A stretch of 64,000 nt of DNA, taken from positions 429,385 through 493,384 of the forward strand of contig NZ_QPJJ01000001.1 in NCBI RefSeq assembly GCF_003337485.1, in the 5' to 3' direction. Origin of the DNA: Saliterribacillus persicus (lineage in GTDB: Bacteria > Bacillota > Bacilli > Bacillales > Amphibacillaceae). This document shows, one piece after another, positions 9,040-16,884 of the stretch. The position numbers and the translations under genes are program-made. Numbering within the stretch: position 1 is the first letter of the stretch; every line of letters begins with the position of its first letter. The notes under the pieces are model-generated. The model worked only from the letters and a program-made list of their open reading frames with translations. It searched no databases and had not been told where the DNA came from.

Positions 9040-10023
9040 ATGGGGCGAGACGTTAACCAAATTAGTACTGAATACATGGAGGTATTTACAGCGTTAAAGA
9101 AAAAATTAAAGTGGGGTATGGCAGATACAAGCTCGATAATGATGATTTCTTCACTTTATAGTATGAACGAAAAGCCATTCCAAATGGAGCGATTTTCTAC
9201 TATAACTGATTATATTAAGAAAAATGTTGGGACTTTTTCAACATTAAAATCCTCCCACCGCTTTACAGTAGGAGCGATGCTTGATCTGCATTTTGATGAG
9301 CCTAAAGATAATTTTCACAAATATCTTGCTGTCTATGAAAAGCTCGTAGAAGGTGGATTCAAAAGAGGAAGCTTCACTTATATTGCTGCATTAAGTTTAT
9401 TTACATCTAATACTGAAACAGACAGTGACCTCCTTATTGATCGAGCAATGATTATTTATAAGAATATGAAGAAAAGCCATTACTTTTTAACTGGTGACAA
9501 TGATTACCCCTTAGCTTTATTATTGGCACAATTAGATAGAAATACTGACGAACTTATAAATGATATGGATAGATATTATGACCAGTTGAATCAAAATGGA
9601 TTTCGAAAAGGAAACGATTTGCAGTTTTTAAGTCATATTTTCACCATTCAACAAGACGAGGATCCTTCTGTTCTAGTTGACCGAGCTAAGTCTTTAACAC
9701 AAGATTTCAAAAAAATGGGGTTGCGAGTAAAGCCTATGTTTTACCCAGTGATTGGTCTACTTGCATTGATTGAAAACAGTTCAAAGGATATTGAAACTCT
9801 TATGGCCTTGTACGATCGGTTCAATAATGAAAAGCACTTTCGTTGGAAAAAGGATATCAATTTTATTATCGCTACTAATTTTATCGTGAAAGATAAAGTA
9901 GAAAATACGAATTTGCTAACAACTGGTATTCAAACGACCATTGAAACGATTATTCAAGCACAACAAACGGCAATGATCGCTGGTGTCGCAGCAGCTGCAG
10001 CAGCGAGTAATAGCAGTAATTAG
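9040..10023 (+). CDS. DUF4003 family protein
   Basis: 327-residue soluble, mainly helical protein without signal peptide or membrane helix. The opening (YMEVFTALKKKLKWGMADTS, then FTVGAMLDLHF, LVEGGFKRGSFTYIAALSLF) matches the DUF4003 family of Firmicutes, whose function is unknown. Repeated blocks of about 100 residues (FKRGSF, FRKGND, FRWKKD each followed by a helical region) suggest internal repetition of an alpha-alpha unit. The end is an alanine-rich run (GVAAAAAASN). Single gene, AAAGGATGTG ribosome site. Confidence 0.8.
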   Translation: MGRDVNQISTEYMEVFTALKKKLKWGMADTSSIMMISSLYSMNEKPFQMERFSTITDYIKKNVGTFSTLKSSHRFTVGAMLDLHFDEPKDNFHKYLAVYEKLVEGGFKRGSFTYIAALSLFTSNTETDSDLLIDRAMIIYKNMKKSHYFLTGDNDYPLALLLAQLDRNTDELINDMDRYYDQLNQNGFRKGNDLQFLSHIFTIQQDEDPSVLVDRAKSLTQDFKKMGLRVKPMFYPVIGLLALIENSSKDIETLMALYDRFNNEKHFRWKKDINFIIATNFIVKDKVENTNLLTTGIQTTIETIIQAQQTAMIAGVAAAAAASNSSN

Positions 10024-10134
10024 GGGAGGACCTAATTAAAGGAACAATGTCTAGTAAAGTAATGATGGATAAAAACACATCTCTCTTGTTTGTTGTGTTA
10101 ACTTAGTATAGTAAAGGAAAAAGGAGGAATTAAA

Positions 10135-10644
10135 ATGGATGTAAGGTTTCCAATTGGACCATTACAGGTTCCTGAAAAAGTTACATTAGATCATATTGAT
10201 GGATGGCTAAAGGAAATCGAAACTTACACGATTCGATTAAGAAAAACTGTGGACACTTTAAGTGATGAGGAATTAAATAAAACCTATCGCTTGGGGAGTT
10301 GGACTGTTCGTCAACTTGTGCATCACATCGCAGATTCTCAGTTGAACCTGTATATTCGTTTGAAGCTTGCTTTATCAGAAGAGAATCCAACCGTACTAGG
10401 TTTTGATCAAGAAAAGTGGGCTAATCAACCAGATACAAGACTTCCAGTCGAAAGCTCTATTAAAATGCTCGAAGGTATCAATGAACGTGTCGTTCAGTTG
10501 GGCTCCAGTTTAACTGAAGAGCAATTAGAACGAACTTTCACTCACCAAGCAGATGGTGAAATTACTGTTTCATCAACCGTTGCTAAATTATCTTGGCATG
10601 AAGAGCACCACTTAGCTCATATAGAAATCGCACTATCTAAATAA
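10135..10644 (+). CDS. yfiT: DinB/YfiT-type metal-dependent thiol transferase (bacillithiol S-transferase family)
   Basis: 169-residue four-helix bundle protein of the DinB superfamily, closest to B. subtilis YfiT/BstA, which conjugates bacillithiol to electrophiles and binds zinc or nickel. The metal ligands of the family are visible: HHIADSQLN near residue 60-70 and HEEHHLAHI near 155-163. FPIGP, LGSWTVRQL and ENPTVLGF are family marks. Strong AAAGGAGGAATTAAA ribosome site. Followed by a terminator hairpin and then the IS110 element. Enzyme class is well supported, exact acceptor is not. Confidence 0.87.
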   Translation: MDVRFPIGPLQVPEKVTLDHIDGWLKEIETYTIRLRKTVDTLSDEELNKTYRLGSWTVRQLVHHIADSQLNLYIRLKLALSEENPTVLGFDQEKWANQPDTRLPVESSIKMLEGINERVVQLGSSLTEEQLERTFTHQADGEITVSSTVAKLSWHEEHHLAHIEIALSK

Positions 10645-10701
10645 AAGAGTATATGAAGTTAGCTTCGATACGCTTATTTTTAATACGCAATAACATTAAA
10701 C

Positions 10702-10734
10702 AGAACTTTCTACTAATCGGAAGTTCTGTTTTTC
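10702..10734 (+). terminator. Terminator after yfiT
   Basis: Nine-pair stem AGAACTTTC/GGAAGTTCT (one wobble pair) with an 8-nt loop and GTTTTTCT tail. A second possible pairing overlaps it: TTTCTACTAA (10707-10716) is an exact inverted copy of TTAGTAGAAA (10766-10775), enclosing a small CGGG/CCCG hairpin, so two mutually exclusive folds are possible. Confidence 0.7.
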
Positions 10735-10789
10735 TACAGAAACCCGGGAAGATAACCCGATCCTTTTAGTAGAAAAAAATTAGTTGTTG

Positions 10790-11135
10790 AATCATATGAA
10801 GCCAAGAAAAGAGTAACGATAAAATAAAGTTTTCACTTTGAAACAGATGAACGGCTTAACAATCGCTACGGCTTGCCCACTCCGCTCGTATGATATAGGT
10901 AACCTTAATTTTAAGGTATCCCCATGACATTGTATACTGGGGGTAATCAGATGGAGGTATCGTAACTTCGCTTGAAGCAGAGTCTTCGTTGGAAAGTCTG
11001 ATGCCTCCTTCTTTATAGAATGATTCGTATCAGCTGGATGACACGATGTTGTCGAATATCGAACGAGCATGGATATCTATAAAGATGTGGAGGATTCCTC
11101 TTTTCTGATTAATCTATCATACGGGTGGTGTTTAC
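10790..11135 (+). ncRNA. Candidate bridge RNA region of the IS110 element
   Basis: Non-coding DNA before the transposase, much longer than a leader needs to be and rich in hairpins: CCTTAA/TTAAGG near 10911-10925, TATCCCC/GGGGGTA near 10917-10945, and GGAGGTATC (from about 10953) with GATGCCTCC (ending about 11008) enclosing CTTC-GCTT-GAAG. IS110-group elements are known to express a structured bridge RNA from this side that pairs with donor and target DNA. The position and folding fit; that this RNA is made here is inference, and loop pairing to the flanks was not resolved. Confidence 0.45.
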
Positions 11136-12326
11136 ATGTACTACTTAGGGATTGATATTGGTAAAAAAAACCACGAAGCTGGGGTGATTGACCAACAAGG
11201 TAATTCAGTTGGAAAAACTCTTCGTTTTTCTAATTCAAAAACCGGGAGTGACAAGTTGTTAGCTTTTTTAAACCAACATCAGCTCACCCCTGATAATTGT
11301 GCTTGTGGCCTAGAAGCGACTGGCCATTATTGGCTTTCTGTGTTCACTTATCTTTACCAACTTGGCTTTAAGGTAACGGCCTTCAATCCGTTACAATCTG
11401 ATGCTTTGCGAAATTTTTATATACGTAAAACAAAAACAGATACTCGTGATGCTTTTCTCATTGCTCAAGTTATTCGGATTGACGTTCCAGAAGCAACACC
11501 TTTTATAGAAGAAGCCTTGCTTCAGATAAGGCATTTGGAAAGATTGCGTTATTCTCTGGTAGATCAAAGCTCTGATATCAAACGAAAGGTCATAGCTCTT
11601 CTCGATCAGATATTTCCAGAATATGAGGAGCTGTTTTCCGAAGTATTTGGGACCTCTTCTTCTGAATTACTTTTTCATTATCCTATGCCAGAAGACATAC
11701 AAACCATTGATACAGATAGCTTAGCTGCATTCTTAAATGAGTCCAGTAAACAATCCTATGGAGAAAAAAGAGCACATGAAAAAGCAACAAAAATTAAACA
11801 ATCTGCAGCAGAAAGCTTTGGCATTACAATGGCCAACGATTCATTTCGAATGCAAATCCATCTATTACTTGAACAACTGTCCTTACTGGACCGTCAAATC
11901 CATCAGATTGAAGAGAAGCTTTCTGCACTCGTGAAACAACAAGCAACCTATTTAACTACTATAAAAGGCGTTGGAGATGTCACAGCAGCTGTAATTATAG
12001 GCGAAATTGGATCGATAGAGCGCTTTTATCGACCAGAACAATTAGTTGCATTCGCAGGCCTAGACCCAGCTGTAAAACAATCTGGCAAATTTAATGCTAC
12101 CGAAGTACACATATCCAAAAGGGGTTCTCCTTACCTGCGAAGAGCTATTTGGCATGCCGCATTTTCTGCAAGCCAGAGTGATCCAGCGTTATCACAGTTT
12201 TACAATAAATTAAAGGATAGAGGAAAAGGACATCACGTAGCTGTTGGGGCCGTAGCCAGAAAGCTAGCTCACATCATTTTTGCCATTTTACGAGATAACA
12301 AGCCATACGAACCACAAGTTAAGTAA
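11136..12326 (+). CDS. IS110-family DEDD transposase
   Basis: Transposase (recombinase) of an IS110-family element, 396 residues and apparently intact. N-terminal RuvC-like DEDD domain: Asp7 in GIDIGKKNHE, Glu60 in GLEATGHYW, Asp102 and Asp105 in KTKTDTRDA. A central coiled-coil region follows, then the C-terminal Transposase_20 domain (from about 270, TIKGVGDVTAAVIIGEIG) with the candidate catalytic serine in SKRGSPYLRRA near 330. GGGTGGTG lies 6 nt before the ATG. No frameshift or internal stop, so the element may be active. The only gene of the element. Confidence 0.95.
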   Translation: MYYLGIDIGKKNHEAGVIDQQGNSVGKTLRFSNSKTGSDKLLAFLNQHQLTPDNCACGLEATGHYWLSVFTYLYQLGFKVTAFNPLQSDALRNFYIRKTKTDTRDAFLIAQVIRIDVPEATPFIEEALLQIRHLERLRYSLVDQSSDIKRKVIALLDQIFPEYEELFSEVFGTSSSELLFHYPMPEDIQTIDTDSLAAFLNESSKQSYGEKRAHEKATKIKQSAAESFGITMANDSFRMQIHLLLEQLSLLDRQIHQIEEKLSALVKQQATYLTTIKGVGDVTAAVIIGEIGSIERFYRPEQLVAFAGLDPAVKQSGKFNATEVHISKRGSPYLRRAIWHAAFSASQSDPALSQFYNKLKDRGKGHHVAVGAVARKLAHIIFAILRDNKPYEPQVK

Positions 12327-12355
12327 GTAATAACCAAACGTATATTCCTCTCAAA

Positions 12356-12375
12356 ACACCTCTCAGATGAGGTGT
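12356..12375 (+). terminator. Hairpin after the IS110 transposase
   Basis: Perfect 7-bp stem ACACCTC-TCAGAT-GAGGTGT, with a T-run about 10 nt further on. It may end transposase transcription or be part of the right end of the element. Confidence 0.5.
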
Positions 12376-12449
12376 ACTTTCGCATGCATTTTTTTAAATG
12401 AAAAATAATATTAAAAAATAACTATATGTGGTTGACTTTCCATAGCTGG

Positions 12450-12545
12450 TCTTTCCTAGGGGGCGTGTCTTCAGCTAACTTTTTTAAAAGAAATTCACTT
12501 TACAAAAGTGGATCTTCAGATCACGCTAATCCCCTGGGAGTCGAA
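12450..12545. repeat. Large imperfect inverted repeat
   Basis: The left arm (CCTAGGGGGCGTGTCTTCAG and following, ending in TTTT near 12484) and the right arm (AAAAGTGGATCTTCAGATCA through GCTAATCCCCTGGG, 12503-12538) are near reverse complements, about 30 pairs with small bulges. GC content is higher than its surroundings. This looks like a dispersed palindromic intergenic element; only one copy is in the window, so the repeat nature in the genome is inference. Confidence 0.55.
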
Positions 12546-12590
12546 GTGGACGCCTGCGCTAAATTAAATGCTGCACGATCTTTATATACA

Positions 12591-12622
12591 AAAGGCTCCT
12601 TTCCATAGTGAAAGGAGCCTTT
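12591..12622. terminator. Terminator after the aminopeptidase gene
   Basis: Thirteen-pair perfect stem AAAGGCTCCTTTC / GAAAGGAGCCTTT with a CATAGT loop and flanking A and T runs, just beyond the 3' end of the minus-strand aminopeptidase gene. Confidence 0.85.
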
Positions 12623-12630
12623 CTATGTGT

Positions 12631-13872
12631 TTATTCAGTTAGTTCAAATGCCCATGCACCTTTTCTAAATACCGCTTCTGTTGTGCCATCTTCTTTAACA
12701 CCGTCGATATCTAAGTCTTCTGATCCAATCATAAAGTCAACATGAGTCAGGCTATCATTCACCCCATGTTTATCTAATGTCTCTTCATCCATGTCAGAAC
12801 CACCCTCTAAATTGGTAGGGTAAGCTTTCCCAAGTGCGATATGACAAGATGCGTTTTCATCAAACAAGGTGTTATAAAAAATCAAACCTGATTGTGATAT
12901 AGGAGATGCGTGTGGAACTAGGGCTAATTCTCCTAATCGCTTGGCACCTTCATCCGTATCTAGCAAATGCTTCAACGTTTCATAGCCTTTTTCTGCCTGG
13001 AAATCAACTACTTTTCCGTCTTTAAACGTTAAACTAAAGTCATCAATCATGTTACCACCATAAATCAATGGCTTAGTAGCTGTTACTTTTCCATTTACAC
13101 CATATTTATGCGGAACTGTGAAAACTTCTTCTGTTGGCATATTGGGATTAAATGCAAACCCAGCAGTAGTCTTTGCTGCTCCACCCTTCCATATGTGGCC
13201 ATCTGGAAGATCAAAGGTAATATCTGTTCCTTTTGATTTAAATTGTAATGATTTATATGCCTTCTTATTTAAAATCTCACGAGCAACTTTTAATTGCTTA
13301 TTATGCTTTTCCCATGCTTTAACAGGATCTTCTTGATCCACTCGGACGATTTGGAAAATGGATTCCCATAAGCTTTCGATGGCATCTTCCTTTTCTTTAT
13401 CTGGGAATATCTTTTGCGCCCAGTCACCTGTTGGGATAGAAATAATCGACCATGGAATACGATCATTCATCGTATATTGGCGAAATTCCTTCATCGCTTC
13501 CGCTCCAGCTTTGTTTGCCTTTGCAACACGAGCAGGGTCAATATCCTTTAATAAATCTGGATTCGTGGAACGAATTGCAAAAAGTGCAGCTCCATCTTTA
13601 GCAAAATCAAGATGTTTCTCAACCTGCCATTCCGGAATATCCGTTAAAACCTCTTCTGGAGCATTTTCGTATTTTAGTAAGGTTAATTCGTCATCCGTCC
13701 AATTGACATGGACATTTTTCGCTCCAAGTTCGTATGCTTTTTTAGCTACAATACGAGTGAATTCCACACCCTCAATCGATGAATTGATGACAAGTGCTTG
13801 ATCCTTTTGAAGATTCACTCCTGTTTTAAGAGCTAATTCCGCATACTTTTCTTTCAACTTCAAATCTGCCAT
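12631..13872 (-). CDS. ampS: Aminopeptidase, M29 (thermophilic aminopeptidase T) family
   Basis: Cytoplasmic metallo-aminopeptidase that removes N-terminal residues from peptides; the M29 family uses two cobalt or zinc ions. 413 residues, the usual length. Metal-site segments are all present: NMPTEEVFT (about 250), LGELALVPHASPI (about 315), LFDENASCHIALGKAYP (about 345) and THVDFMIG (about 378). Similar to B. subtilis AmpS. The ATG follows a GGAGGGAATGTT ribosome site. Single gene closed by a strong hairpin. Confident family call. Confidence 0.95.
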   Translation of the reverse strand: MADLKLKEKYAELALKTGVNLQKDQALVINSSIEGVEFTRIVAKKAYELGAKNVHVNWTDDELTLLKYENAPEEVLTDIPEWQVEKHLDFAKDGAALFAIRSTNPDLLKDIDPARVAKANKAGAEAMKEFRQYTMNDRIPWSIISIPTGDWAQKIFPDKEKEDAIESLWESIFQIVRVDQEDPVKAWEKHNKQLKVAREILNKKAYKSLQFKSKGTDITFDLPDGHIWKGGAAKTTAGFAFNPNMPTEEVFTVPHKYGVNGKVTATKPLIYGGNMIDDFSLTFKDGKVVDFQAEKGYETLKHLLDTDEGAKRLGELALVPHASPISQSGLIFYNTLFDENASCHIALGKAYPTNLEGGSDMDEETLDKHGVNDSLTHVDFMIGSEDLDIDGVKEDGTTEAVFRKGAWAFELTE

Positions 13873-13973
13873 AACATTCCCTCCATTTTTTCACCATTAG
13901 AGTATCTTTTTTTATTAACTCTTTTTCACCCAACAATTATCCCATAATCGATTCACCAAACCAAACCATTTGG

Positions 13974-15851
13974 TTAGTCCATCTCTTCTACCAATAAAGA
14001 AAGCTCTTCCCATCGTTCCATTTTGAATTCAAGCTCCTGCTCTAATTGCTGTTGCTTTTTATAGAGCTTCTGGATTTTTTCACTATCACTTCCGGCATCC
14101 TCAATATCTTGTTGAACACTCTCTATTTGGCCCTCTATGTCACCGATGGTATCTTCAATCGTTTCCCATTCCTTTTGATCGTTATAGGAAAGCTTTTTTC
14201 TTTTTTTCTTTTCAGGAAGAGGTTTGCTTTTCTCTTTTTGTATTGGAGTTTCGGCAACCTTTTCTTGTTCTCTGTATTCGGAATAATTCCCATAAAAATA
14301 AATAACATTTCCGCTTCCATCAAAAGCTAAAAGCTGATCAACCGTTTTATCAAGGAAATACCGATCGTGCGAAACAGTTATAACAACACCAGGAAAATTT
14401 TCTAAGTAATCCTCTAAGACCATTAACGTTTGTGTATCTAAATCATTGGTCGGTTCATCTAAGAAGAGTACATTGGGTTCTTTCATCAATACACTTAATA
14501 AGTACAACCTTCTTCGTTCGCCACCCGAGAGTCTTTTCACATACGTCCATTGCATAGATCTCGGAAATAGAAATTGCTCTAGCATTTGTTCCGCTGTAAT
14601 GATATCCCCTTTTTGGGTATGCACCACTTCAGCCACATCTCGAATAAATTCAATCACCTTTAAATCGTCTGGAATAGCGGGATGGTTTTGGGTATAGTAC
14701 CCAATTTTCACCGTCGAACCTTTCTCCACGAAACCTTTATCAGGCTCAATCTGTCCGGCTAAAATATTTAATAAAGTAGTTTTTCCACTACCATTTGCAC
14801 CTACTATGCCAATTCGATCATGTGGTTTCACTAAAAAATCAAGGTTTTCAAATAACATTTCGTTTCCATATCCCTTTGTTAGGCCTTCTACTTCTAACAC
14901 TTTTGTGCCTAGCCGATTTGCACCAACTGCAAAAGCGACTGATTCTTTTTTTGTATCAAAGGTTTTATCCTTCATTTCCTCCACACGACCGATTCGTGCT
15001 TTTTGCTTAGTAGTTCGGGCCTTGGCCCCCCGATGAAGCCAAGCTAACTCTTGTTTTAAAACATTTTTATGTTTCTTTTCACTAGCTACTTCCTGTTCTT
15101 CTCTTTCCGCCTTTTTCTCTAAGAAAATTTGATAGTTACCTTGATAGGTATATAGCTTACCCTTATCTAACTCAAAAATACGATTGGTAACACGGTTTAA
15201 GAAATAACGATCGTGTGTAACTAGTAATAATGCACCTTTATATTGTGGTAAAAATTCCTCTAACCATTCGATCGTATCATTGTCTAAATGGTTTGTTGGT
15301 TCATCTAAAATGAGTAGATCTGCAGGCTGAATAAAGGCTTTGGCAATTGCCACTCTTTTTTTCTGGCCACCTGAAAGTGCGCTAATTTGTTGATCTAGTT
15401 TCGTTACACCTAGCTTTGAAAGAATTGTTTTTGCTCTTGTCATTGCATCCCAAGCATCAATTTCATCCATTTCCTGTTGGACGCGCAAAAGCTGCTGTTG
15501 CAATTTTTCATCCGTTGGGTTGTTTTCAAGAGCTAGTGCAGCTTTTTCATATTTCCTTAGCGTTACAATTTCCTTTTGTTCGCCATTATAAATATATTCC
15601 ATTACTGATACAGTATCGTCTAATTCTGGATCCTGATCTAAATACTCCACAAGGTAATCATTTGGATGCTCAAATTCTCCTGACTCTGCTGTATCAATTC
15701 CAGCTAATACTTTTAATAAAGAGGATTTCCCCGTACCGTTTACTCCAATTAAACCGATACGATCGTTTTCTCCAATTGAAAATGAAATTTGATTAAATAA
15801 TACTTTTTCACCGTAAGATTTATATAAATGGTCCACTTTTAATCCGCGCAT
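13974..15851 (-). CDS. yfmR: ABC-F family ATPase, Uup/YfmR type
   Basis: Soluble protein with two ABC ATPase domains and no membrane part, of the ribosome-associated ABC-F class; Uup/YfmR-type members act on stalled translation elongation. 625 residues: first Walker A GVNGTGKSS near 38, signature LSGGQKKR near 155, Walker B LLILDEPTNHLD; linker 230-320 with HRGAKARTTKQKARI; second Walker A GANGSGKTT, signature LSGGERRR, LFLDEPTNDLD; then a basic KKKRKK stretch and a C-terminal coiled coil (about 545-625) that marks the Uup type. Frames open further upstream (TTG 15869, ATG 15860), but AAAGGATG is correctly spaced only for the ATG at 15851. Name is by similarity pattern. Confidence 0.92.
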   Translation of the reverse strand: MRGLKVDHLYKSYGEKVLFNQISFSIGENDRIGLIGVNGTGKSSLLKVLAGIDTAESGEFEHPNDYLVEYLDQDPELDDTVSVMEYIYNGEQKEIVTLRKYEKAALALENNPTDEKLQQQLLRVQQEMDEIDAWDAMTRAKTILSKLGVTKLDQQISALSGGQKKRVAIAKAFIQPADLLILDEPTNHLDNDTIEWLEEFLPQYKGALLLVTHDRYFLNRVTNRIFELDKGKLYTYQGNYQIFLEKKAEREEQEVASEKKHKNVLKQELAWLHRGAKARTTKQKARIGRVEEMKDKTFDTKKESVAFAVGANRLGTKVLEVEGLTKGYGNEMLFENLDFLVKPHDRIGIVGANGSGKTTLLNILAGQIEPDKGFVEKGSTVKIGYYTQNHPAIPDDLKVIEFIRDVAEVVHTQKGDIITAEQMLEQFLFPRSMQWTYVKRLSGGERRRLYLLSVLMKEPNVLFLDEPTNDLDTQTLMVLEDYLENFPGVVITVSHDRYFLDKTVDQLLAFDGSGNVIYFYGNYSEYREQEKVAETPIQKEKSKPLPEKKKRKKLSYNDQKEWETIEDTIGDIEGQIESVQQDIEDAGSDSEKIQKLYKKQQQLEQELEFKMERWEELSLLVEEMD

Positions 15852-15909
15852 ATGACTCATCCTTTCCAATCATTAGTATACGCGAAATTCAGATAGGCAT
15901 AAAGCCAGA

Positions 15910-16734
15910 CTAAATGCTTAGACCATATTTAATGGAAAATGGATCTTCTAATTGCATTGATTCCTCTTTTAAGACACCACTCTTCCTTAATGCATGAAGG
16001 TCTTCTACTGATATAGTTACATTCGCTTTTTTCAGACCAACCACGTTTTCTTCTGGTACTACTGCATCTCTTCCATTCCATACATTTAAACCAATATGAT
16101 GATGGTACCCTTCTCCAGAAACAAACAGTGCTTGTGAACCCATTTCTACTTTTTTATCTAATCCAAACTGATCCATATAAAAGGTTCGTGCCTGTTTAAT
16201 TGAGCTTACATGAAAATGCAGGTGTCCGATTATCGTACCAATCGGTAACGCTGTCCACGGCTCTTTATAGGTGGCCATTAAATCTTCTACCTGAAGCGGT
16301 AAAGTCGCTACTTTTATCTCTCCATTATCCTCTTCCCATTCTTCTTTTGGTCGATCACAATATACTTCAATTCCTATTTGGTCTGGATCTTCTAAATAGA
16401 TGGCCTCACTAAATAAATGGTCTGAAGCGCCAATTAAAGGATATCTTTTATCTGATATATGTTTTAGAAAAGCTGCTAATTGCGCTCTTTCTGGTACTAA
16501 AATAGCAAAATGGTAAATTCCCGTTTCTCCTTGTCTCATCTTTCGTGCTTCTTTATTTTCATGCAATACTACGAGAATTTGCTCATCCTTTGTTCCTAGC
16601 TCTACATATTTGTCTGCTTTTCTGATCACGGTAAATCCTAATATATCCTCATAAAAGCTAATGGATTTTTCAAGATTGGTTACCTCTAATTCAACGCTTT
16701 CTATATGAAACTTTTCAATTGATCTGGTTGTCAT
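15910..16734 (-). CDS. catE: Catechol-2,3-dioxygenase-like VOC protein (CatE type)
   Basis: Extradiol-dioxygenase-fold protein; CatE of B. subtilis cleaves catechol and protects against it. 274 residues with two vicinal-oxygen-chelate domains, residues about 8-125 and 165-270. Likely metal residues are HLHFHVSS at the start of the second domain, YHHHIGLNVW and the Glu/Tyr of GIEVYCDRP. The frame opens at 16755, but AAGAGGCG is spaced correctly only for the ATG at 16734 (Met-Thr-Thr-Arg). A perfect ACTTAC/GTAAGT inverted repeat lies about 30 nt upstream of the start and suits control by a DUF24/MarR-type quinone-sensing repressor, as for B. subtilis catDE; no catD is next to it. Confidence 0.85.
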   Translation of the reverse strand: MTTRSIEKFHIESVELEVTNLEKSISFYEDILGFTVIRKADKYVELGTKDEQILVVLHENKEARKMRQGETGIYHFAILVPERAQLAAFLKHISDKRYPLIGASDHLFSEAIYLEDPDQIGIEVYCDRPKEEWEEDNGEIKVATLPLQVEDLMATYKEPWTALPIGTIIGHLHFHVSSIKQARTFYMDQFGLDKKVEMGSQALFVSGEGYHHHIGLNVWNGRDAVVPEENVVGLKKANVTISVEDLHALRKSGVLKEESMQLEDPFSIKYGLSI

Positions 16735-16761
16735 GATTAATCGCCTCTTTTTCATTATTTA

Positions 16762-16782
16762 ACTTACTTTATGTAAGTAAGT
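16762..16782 (-). promoter_or_regulatory. Candidate repressor operator before catE
   Basis: Inverted repeat ACTTAC-TTTAT-GTAAGT (16762-16778), with the right half repeated once more (GTAAGTAAGT). Its place close to the translation start fits an operator of a YodB/CatR-like repressor. The regulator is inferred only from the enzyme's homologues. Confidence 0.5.
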
Positions 16783-16839
16783 ATATTTTAGTAATTGAAT
16801 AATGTCAATCAATGCTTTTTTAATTTTTCCCATATTCTA

Positions 16840-16876
16840 AGGCAAACAAAAAGACAAACATTTAAGAATGTTTGCC
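16840..16876 (-). terminator. Terminator after cardiolipin synthase gene
   Basis: On the minus strand GGCAAACATT-CTTA-AATGTTTGTC followed by TTTTTG; it starts 8 nt after the cls stop codon. Confidence 0.88.
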
Positions 16877-16884
16877 CTTAGCCT

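Larger units (their letters stand above)
10780..12400 (+). mobile_element. IS110-family insertion sequence (ends approximate)
   Basis: A single complete insertion sequence of roughly 1.6 kb: about 350 nt of non-coding 5' DNA, one intact transposase gene, and a short 3' end. IS110 elements have no terminal inverted repeats and make no clear target duplication, so the ends cannot be fixed from one copy; I bound it by the yfiT terminator on the left and the AT-rich stretch after the 12356-12375 hairpin on the right. The neighbouring genes yfiT and the aminopeptidase are intact. Confidence 0.75.

Noticed and set aside
10792..11070. 92-codon minus-strand frame before the transposase
   Set aside because: Antisense to the structured 5' part of the IS110 element, no ribosome site, no recognisable motif; non-coding DNA explains it better.
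12426..12608. 60-codon plus-strand frame after the IS110 element
   Set aside because: It runs through the imperfect inverted repeat and the terminator, has no ribosome site, and matches no protein pattern.
15416..15796. 126-codon plus-strand frame opposite the ABC-F gene
   Set aside because: Antisense shadow of a strongly conserved coding sequence.
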